From positions 1 to 58,520 of the forward strand of contig JFHF01000049.1 in assembly GCA_000648925.1 (NCBI GenBank): a DNA stretch of 58,520 nucleotides, in the 5' to 3' direction. The position numbers and the translations under genes are program-made. This document shows, in pieces, positions 53,525-58,520 of this stretch; the stretch's first letter is position 1, and every line of letters begins with the position of its first letter. A model generated the notes under the pieces. It made no database searches. It saw only the letters and a program-made list of their open reading frames with translations, and was not told where the DNA came from. This DNA comes from Caballeronia jiangsuensis (GTDB lineage Bacteria; Pseudomonadota; Gammaproteobacteria; Burkholderiales; Burkholderiaceae).

Positions 53525-53809
53525 AGCTTAAACGGATCAATGATCGAGGTCTGTCAGTTCAGATCTTGGCCGCTTTCCCTTTGCTTCTTCGAGAGGATCG
53601 CTTCAATATCAACCTCCGGAACCGGCGTCGTAGCCGTCCGCGCCGGCTCGACGCCAGACGCAGTGGGCGCGGCCGGCGCTGCTCATGCACTTCAACCCAG
53701 CGCTGCTCGCGCCGGCGTGTCTGACGTCGGCGGCGTGGAGCTGCGCGAAGTCGACACGGCTGGATGATCGTGCGGAAATCTTGCCGAGAATGGTCGAGAA
53801 GATGCTCAT
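53525..53809 (-). pseudogene. DUF3597 family protein, frameshifted and with nonsense codon
   Basis: ATG at 53809 with GGAAGAG upstream begins MSIFSTILGKI, the typical DUF3597 start. A shift near 53640 moves to PVPEVDIEAILSKKQRESGQ. After DLN a TGA appears where the family normally has Trp (DLNW), followed in frame by QTSII, like the conserved WxTSIVDLLKLL. Traces may continue to about 53440. Non-functional. Confidence 0.65.
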
Positions 53810-53823
53810 CGTGACTCTTCCGT

Positions 53824-54640
53824 TTAGTGAGCGGCGCGTGGCACGACATTGCCGTTGGCGTCGAGGATGGCGGTCTCGCCTTCGGCCACATGTGAGCGGT
53901 CGGGCCATCGGATCTGAGGCGGTGCGCGCTGCCATGGATTCAAGTGTCTTCACATCTGCTTCGGACACGTTGACCGTGGCAAGGCCATCGCCGCCATCCA
54001 CTGCCGGCTGCGCACCTTCGATGAAGCGCCAGTCGCCGCCCTCGTTCCACGGCCCTCGCATGTCGTCGCCCTTCGACATGTTGAAATACACGCTCGTGAA
54101 CTCACGGGTCATGAAAAAGCCGAGCGCTTCCTTGAGGCCAGGATCATAGGTGACATTGATGAGACGCTCATAAACGATCTTTGCTCGCGCTTCAGCGGCG
54201 ATGTTTGAGCACATGTCAGCCGTTAGCTCGTCATCGTGTCGATGTACGCCGCCGCCCACGGCACTCCGGCGGAGTTAGTCAGGGGTGCGCCACCGCCATA
54301 CAGGCTCGAAGTTATATGGGCGTCGTTTCCGCACCGGTCAACGACCGATATAACTCGGCTTTCTTTTCCACCCCTTCGGCGAGTTGTCCTTTGGCGCCCT
54401 TATTGAGCATCGCGACAATGGAGCCGATCACTTCAAAGTGCTTAACTCTTCCGTGGCAATGTCGAAAAGCTGATCCTTGCGACCGGGATCGGCTTCGGTA
54501 ACTGCCTGAGCGAAGTAACGGCAAGCGGCGGCGAGCTCGCGTTGAGGACCGCCAGGCTGCTCGAGCAGCAGGTTGGCGAGACCCCGATTCGGAGCGCCGA
54601 CGCGAACCGTCAAGCTGCCTATGCGAGCCACCTGGGCCAC
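53824..54640 (-). pseudogene. Manganese catalase, degraded second copy with internal deletion
   Basis: Matches the intact gene at 30877 in pieces: GAPNRGLANLLLEQPGGPQR and DIATEELSTLK in one frame; HFEVIGSIVAMLNKGAKGQL in the next; EARAKIVYERLINVTYDPGL and GFFMTREFTSVYFNMSKG in a third. The last piece lacks the 28 residues between MTRE and FTSVYF of the intact protein, an in-frame 84-base deletion near 54101 that removes the second ExxH His ligand. The first ExxH His is also changed (ELSTL for ELSHL). The start is gone. Confidence 0.88.
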
Positions 54641-54865
54641 AATTTTTTGCTGACCAAGCGTTTTTCGTCGCTGCTGACGATGCCAGTCGAGAGCCGGAAT
54701 GGCGAGTAACGGCCGCGTAAATCGAAGGCCGTTCCTACTACGCGAGGGACTGCGACGGCGTGCCTGGCACGCGGTTTGCACGCTGCCCCGACAGCTTCGC
54801 CGGGCTAGGAGACAACAGTACTCCAAGCACCTGACCAATGCCAAATTCTCGACACCAGGACGACC

Positions 54866-55549
54866 ATGCTCGCCGTCATTATTCCTGCTCACAACGAATC
54901 TGAGCTCATCGGCGCATGCGTGCGTTCCTTGGGCGTCGCCGCACTACATCCACTTTTGCGTGACGAAAAAACCATCGTGATCGTTGTAGCAGACGACTGC
55001 TCTGACCACACCGAGGCTTTCGCAATGGCCGCAGGTGCCGTCGTTTTGAGCGTTTGCAAGCGGAACGTTGGCAAAGCACGGGCACAGGGCGCTGACTTGG
55101 CTATCGCTCACGGTGCGCGTTGGCTAGCCTTCACCGACGCCGATACGCAGGTTGCCCCCGACTGGTTGAGCAGCCAGCTCGCGTGTCAAACAGACGCTGT
55201 GTGCGGCGTCATCGGCATCACCGACTGGACCGGCCACCCACTCAACGTCAAGGAAGAGTTCTACAAGACCTACCGAGATGAGGAAGGCCATCGTCATATC
55301 CATGGAGCAAATCTGGGTTGCTCGGCTGCGGCCTATCGAAAAGCCGGCGGTTTCCAGCCGCTTTCGTTCAACGAAGACGTGGCACTCGTCGATGCTCTGA
55401 TTGCGACGGGCGCGTCCATCAGCTGGAGTAACAAAGCCAGAGTTTCGACAAGCGCACGCCTCGATTCGCGAACGCCATGGGGATTTGGTGCCACACTACG
55501 CGCCGCGTCCGGGCGTCTGGCCTGTGCCGTGCCTAGTGTCATCTGGTAA
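54866..55549 (+). CDS. Family 2 glycosyltransferase (short form)
   Basis: 227 residues. AVIIPAHNESELIGACVRSL opens the fold; VADDCSDHTEA, NVGKARAQGADLA and FTDADTQVAPDWL give the nucleotide and DxD sites; GANLGCSAAAYRKAGGF and FNEDVALVDAL complete it. No membrane helix. Isolated from other glycan genes. Related short GT2s occur beside acyltransferases and methyltransferases in other bacteria; here the acceptor is unknown. Confidence 0.82.
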   Translation: MLAVIIPAHNESELIGACVRSLGVAALHPLLRDEKTIVIVVADDCSDHTEAFAMAAGAVVLSVCKRNVGKARAQGADLAIAHGARWLAFTDADTQVAPDWLSSQLACQTDAVCGVIGITDWTGHPLNVKEEFYKTYRDEEGHRHIHGANLGCSAAAYRKAGGFQPLSFNEDVALVDALIATGASISWSNKARVSTSARLDSRTPWGFGATLRAASGRLACAVPSVIW

Positions 55550-55847
55550 CCCTGGTACAAGCGTCGAAGCTTTCATAGGAAGAAAATATAAATGTACCGC
55601 CTGCGGGCAGCAAAGCGAAAATCCGACATATTGGCCCTGGGACGAAGCAGGTGGTCCTGAGGGACGCGCCAATGTGCTCTGGATCTGGCTTAGAATCAGC
55701 AAACCAGGTAAGGTCGAACCCCGAATAAGTCGTGCGACGGTTCAGAGTTTCTTTTCTGAGGATGCGAGCGACTCCTGATCCGCACGCTGCGGCATCCCTG
55801 TGCCATCACGGGCGGCGGAGCCGGGTGTGCGGCTCCGCGATCGTGCG
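55550..55847. other. Intergenic, no convincing gene
   Basis: 298 bases between the glycosyltransferase and the convergent Hsp20 operon. A plus-strand frame contains a CTACGQQ pair of cysteines but no start or partner motif. The hairpin at 55815-55838 is listed separately. Confidence 0.4.
55815..55838 (-). terminator. Hairpin downstream of the Hsp20 pair
   Basis: GCGGAGCCG (55815-55823) and CGGCTCCGC (55830-55838) form a perfect 9-base stem with a 6-base loop, 9 bases beyond the stop of the second Hsp20 gene. No U tract follows on the minus strand. Confidence 0.5.
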
Positions 55848-56252
55848 CTAACCTACTCGAACCTCGATCTTTCGCGGCTTCGCCTCTTCGCGACGCGGAA
55901 TCGCTAGTTTCAGAACGCCGTCTTTCAGCAGCGCGTCGATTTTAGTTGTATCAAAGTCGTCGCTCACAGAGAACCGACGGGAAAAATAGGGTACGCGGAC
56001 CTCTGCGTGCGATAGACGAAGCTCTTGCGATACCGGAAGTATCGCCTCGCCCTCTATGGAAAGCGCACCGTCGTGGACTTTGATCTCCAGCCGCTCCCGC
56101 GATACCCCGGGTAGGTCCGCCCATAGCGTAATAGCATGGGCGTTTTCGACGATGTCGACCGCTGGCATCACCGTTGCACGACGCACGGCGTCAAGCTCGT
56201 GCTCGGCAGCGGAGTCAGGGCGCCGATCTGCAATCTGTTTGTTCTCGCTCAT
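55848..56252 (-). CDS. Small heat-shock protein Hsp20 (second of pair)
   Basis: 134 residues with an alpha-crystallin domain: AVDIVENAHAITLWADLPGV, ERLEIKVHDGALSIEGEA, VPYFSRRFSVSDDFDTTKI and LKDGVLKLAIPRRE ending RKIEVRVG. Start at 56252 has GAGGTG upstream. It begins 12 bases after the first Hsp20 gene ends, so the two are co-transcribed; in Burkholderia such pairs form mixed holdase complexes (family knowledge). Confidence 0.92.
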   Translation of the reverse strand: MSENKQIADRRPDSAAEHELDAVRRATVMPAVDIVENAHAITLWADLPGVSRERLEIKVHDGALSIEGEAILPVSQELRLSHAEVRVPYFSRRFSVSDDFDTTKIDALLKDGVLKLAIPRREEAKPRKIEVRVG

Positions 56253-56264
56253 GATGCACCTCAT

Positions 56265-56747
56265 CTACTGGATCTGAATTGCACGGGGCCTGGACGTTTC
56301 GCGTTTGCCCACCGAAATAAGGAGGCAGCCGTCGACGTAACGCGCATTCACCTTGTCAGGATCAGCCTGTTGCGGCAATTCAATGACGCGCCTGAACGCA
56401 CCGCTAAAGCGTTCGCGCGCGTACTGCCGTGTCCCTCCGGAGGACGACGACGACGTTGAGCCTGGCGCGGCATCCGGTGCTTCTTCGTGACCGTCTGGCA
56501 GGTCGCGGCGACCAGCGATTGAAAGCATCCCTTTGTCGACCGTGATGTCCAGTTGCGAGGGATTGATGCCCGGCGCGAACGCAACGATCTCGATGGAGTC
56601 GTCGGTCGAGCCGATATTGATGCGCGGAAAGGTGCCGACGCTGGTCGACCGCAGGCTTGAGGGCAGACCATCGAACAGGCCCGAGAGCTGCCTTTGCATT
56701 CGCTCGAGGTCGGCAAAGAAATCTGTTCCGAAGTAGACGTCACTCAT
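56265..56747 (-). CDS. Small heat-shock protein Hsp20 (first of pair)
   Basis: 160 residues. Start at 56747 (MSDVYFGTDFFADLERMQRQ, GAGGAG upstream); an open frame continues upstream without support. Alpha-crystallin core: FPRINIGSTDDSIEIVAFAP, QLDITVDKGMLSIAGRRDLP, RERFSGAFRRVIELPQQADP, YVDGCLLISVGKRE. A Ser-rich insert (about 107-112) splits the core. Likely heat- or stress-induced. Confidence 0.9.
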   Translation of the reverse strand: MSDVYFGTDFFADLERMQRQLSGLFDGLPSSLRSTSVGTFPRINIGSTDDSIEIVAFAPGINPSQLDITVDKGMLSIAGRRDLPDGHEEAPDAAPGSTSSSSSGGTRQYARERFSGAFRRVIELPQQADPDKVNARYVDGCLLISVGKRETSRPRAIQIQ

Positions 56748-56991
56748 GATCGAATCTCCTCTCGCGGGAGGAGGCGAACGGGCTAACGCGCTCCAGTCTC
56801 GCCTGCCTAATCGCGACAAACAAGGTTGAAACACGCAGCGCCGCCCGAATCCAGCGAACGCTGCCTGAGCGAAGTCCCAGATAGTGTCCATCAAGAGCTT
56901 TTCAAGGGCGCCGCCTCACATTTTTTTGCCTTGAAATTCCCTGGGTGCGACCTTATCTCCGTCGGCGGAAAGGTTTCCGGAGTAAGTAAAG

Positions 56992-57375
56992 ATGAACTTT
57001 GATACTGAGTGGCGCACGCTCGGCAGACATCGGGTTCGCCTGCGCTCGTTAAAGGGATTTCCGACGGAGACGATGTATCAACTCGCTGAGGTCGCTCGTC
57101 TGGCAATTGATAACAACATGAGCGCTAGGGCCCGGATTGTGGAGATCGCGGCAAGGCGGGCGAAAACGTACGACATTAGCGTTGGCTCGACTTTGCCGGA
57201 AGACCGCATATGCGCGCCCCAGCTCGAGGCAGCCATAGCGACTGTAATGGGGCTTCCGCCTGAGCAAGTGAACGTGTTTGTGCAAATAGTCACGCAGGAA
57301 GAGGTCGATCTTCACTTTGGAATCTATGAACGCATGCTTGCCGAGAAGCTCGGCGCGACGCCCCCTTTGCAATAA
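56992..57375 (+). CDS. Hypothetical protein (127 aa)
   Basis: Unrecognised but convincing as a gene: CCGGAGTAAG upstream of ATG, balanced composition and mixed helix/strand pattern (LAEVARLAIDNNMSARARIV, ATVMGLPPEQVNVFVQIVTQ, DLHFGIYERMLAEKL). No signal or membrane segment, so cytoplasmic. Confidence 0.65.
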   Translation: MNFDTEWRTLGRHRVRLRSLKGFPTETMYQLAEVARLAIDNNMSARARIVEIAARRAKTYDISVGSTLPEDRICAPQLEAAIATVMGLPPEQVNVFVQIVTQEEVDLHFGIYERMLAEKLGATPPLQ

Positions 57376-57473
57376 CGCGCTGAAACAAGCGGTCCGCCGA
57401 ACCAAGCAAGCGGTCGGAGCGCAGGGTGCCGACCGGTCATTCGGTTGTGGACCATCTGAACTTGGATGATACG

Positions 57474-57785
57474 TCACGTGAGTTCGTCGTCCTCTCCCGG
57501 GGCCTCGACGAATTCGATGTTATTTTCGACAATTTCAATCTGTATGTCTTCCGGATCGTCCTCGATTTCCAAGTGATTAGGCGGCGACGCGACGAGCCGG
57601 AAGTCAAAACCCAAGGCGCTCAAGTAGGCGACGTATTCGCCGTCTTCATCTTCGCGCAGCGCGTCGTCGTCCAACATTGAACGTCTTTCGATGTCGAAGT
57701 CTTTGGCCGTCACAACGAAGCGCTCTTCTTGTCGCGTTTCTACGTCAACGACCACCAGTTCGGCGGTCCCGGAAAGTTCGAGCAT
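57474..57785 (-). CDS. Acidic hypothetical protein (103 aa)
   Basis: Start at 57785 with GGAGCGCATC before ATG; the frame extends to 57863 without a site. Very acidic C-terminus (LEIEDDPEDIQIEIVENNIE then APGEDDE). The N-terminus has a beta-like TAELVVVDVETRQEERFVVT. No family recognised. Lies next to the EAL gene on the same strand but separated by 90 bases. Confidence 0.6.
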   Translation of the reverse strand: MLELSGTAELVVVDVETRQEERFVVTAKDFDIERRSMLDDDALREDEDGEYVAYLSALGFDFRLVASPPNHLEIEDDPEDIQIEIVENNIEFVEAPGEDDELT

Positions 57786-57875
57786 GATGCGCTCCGTGGA
57801 TGTCTGATGCTCTCGATCTTTGAAACAAATAGTGCGATTAGGCGAGACGTGACATTCGGCCACCTCGACTGGTAA

Positions 57876-58520
57876 CTACGCTGTTGACGCCAGCCAGTCA
57901 GCTGTTCTCTTTGGCATCTCTCTCAACGCGGGCTTGGCAAAAAAATACCCCTGCATCAGGATGATGCCGTTGGAGGCAAAGAAGTCACGTTCCCCCCTTG
58001 TCTCGACTCCTTCCGCAATAACCTGCACTCCGAGATCCCGACACATCGTAAGCACGCCTCGCACAATACTCTGGCGAACGCTGTCACTGTCGACCCCTCG
58101 AACCAACTCCATGTCGAGCTTGATGAAATCTGGCTGAAAATCAACGAGCAGGGTCAGTCCAGAATAGCCTGCTCCAAAATCGTCGATGGCCGTTTTGAAT
58201 CCGAACCGCCGATACGCGCGGAATATATTCACCAAATGACTTCGGCTGATTATATTTTCGCCTTCTACCGTCTCGAAGATAATACGGTCGGTGGGGAAGC
58301 TGTGCTTCTCCGCTGCCTCAAGGGTGCTTCGTATGCAAGCCTCCGGTTGGTAGACCGCGTTAGGCATGAAGTTGATCGACAGAAAGCTGCTCATATTTAG
58401 TGCAGCAGCTTGGGCGATTGCGAGCGTTCGACAACGCTGGTCAAAGTGGTAACGATTTTCCTCGTCAACCTGTGCAAGTACGGAACCGGCACGCTCTCCG
58501 TTCAAACCCCGAACCAGAGC
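57876..58520 (-). CDS. EAL-domain c-di-GMP phosphodiesterase-like protein, N-terminus outside window
   Basis: The frame is open to the window edge and begins ALVRGLNGE, so the E of the EAL signature lies just beyond 58520. Visible are SINFMPNAVY (Asn ligand), IFETVEGE, AIDDFGAGYSGL (DD pair), FIKLDMELVRG (Lys) and VIAEGVETRGE (Glu). This is a near-complete catalytic set, suggesting active c-di-GMP hydrolysis. Anything upstream (sensor or GGDEF) is unseen. Confidence 0.9.
   Translation of the reverse strand, partial: ALVRGLNGERAGSVLAQVDEENRYHFDQRCRTLAIAQAAALNMSSFLSINFMPNAVYQPEACIRSTLEAAEKHSFPTDRIIFETVEGENIISRSHLVNIFRAYRRFGFKTAIDDFGAGYSGLTLLVDFQPDFIKLDMELVRGVDSDSVRQSIVRGVLTMCRDLGVQVIAEGVETRGERDFFASNGIILMQGYFFAKPALREMPKRTADWLASTA

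Noticed and set aside
55401..55778. 125-residue plus-strand frame with a CTACG motif
   Set aside because: It starts inside the glycosyltransferase gene in another frame, and the two cysteines alone do not make a zinc-ribbon.
1..58520. CRISPR array, tRNA or rRNA genes, insertion sequences, integron attC sites
   Set aside because: No regularly spaced repeats, no cloverleaf-like or rRNA-like sequence, and no transposase or integrase motifs were seen on reading; subtle cases would need tRNAscan-SE, Infernal and ISfinder searches.

Overview
The window looks like an accessory stretch (second chromosome or megaplasmid) of a GC-rich betaproteobacterium of the Burkholderiaceae, probably the Paraburkholderia/Caballeronia group. 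This is inferred from base composition and from the mix of small stress families (CsbD, YciE/DUF892, DUF883, DUF2934, DUF3597, DUF4142, manganese catalase, paired Hsp20). No rRNA, tRNA, CRISPR array, transposase or integrase was recognised. The first and last genes are cut by the window edges.

Layout. 0-18 kb: a stress/accessory zone with a receiver fragment, a YghA-like SDR, DUF2252, a major-royal-jelly-like protein, small membrane and lipoprotein genes, CsbD, a zinc alcohol dehydrogenase, a YciE ferritin-like protein and a nadE-pncC NAD-recycling pair. At least six decayed genes lie among them. 18-22 kb: a membrane-anchored hemerythrin, an FdhF/YdeP molybdopterin oxidoreductase and a Na+/H+ antiporter with a premature stop. 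22.4-28.8 kb: a compact caa3-type cytochrome oxidase operon (coxB with fused cytochrome c, coxA, coxC, an unknown three-helix protein, ctaG, a mono-haem lipoprotein cytochrome, a tri-haem cytochrome). 29-34 kb: YihY, manganese catalase, a response regulator and a second zinc dehydrogenase. 34.4-44.4 kb: a same-strand operon of glycosyltransferases with a heptose-type HAD phosphatase, a carbamoyltransferase and a UDP-glucuronate decarboxylase, most genes joined by ATGA overlaps; it looks like a pathway for a carbamoylated surface glycan. 44.4-49.2 kb, opposite strand: RecQ, a small secreted protein and an 885-residue ABC exporter fused to a degenerate histidine-kinase-type ATPase domain and a receiver domain. 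49-58.5 kb: another stress/decay zone (DUF2934, hemerythrin, DUF4142, two Hsp20, a glycosyltransferase) with four broken genes, ending in a cut EAL-domain protein.

Two themes stand out. First, intact genes coexist with broken relatives elsewhere in the window: manganese catalase (30.9 vs 53.8 kb), a receiver protein (5.4 vs 16.2 kb), a GT2 glycosyltransferase (34.4 vs 14.9 kb), and CsbD/YciE (8.9 and 12.5 vs 29.1 kb). This suggests old duplication followed by decay. Second, the glycan operon beside the ABC-receiver fusion is the best candidate for an undescribed system. All family calls are by eye from motifs; no database search was run.
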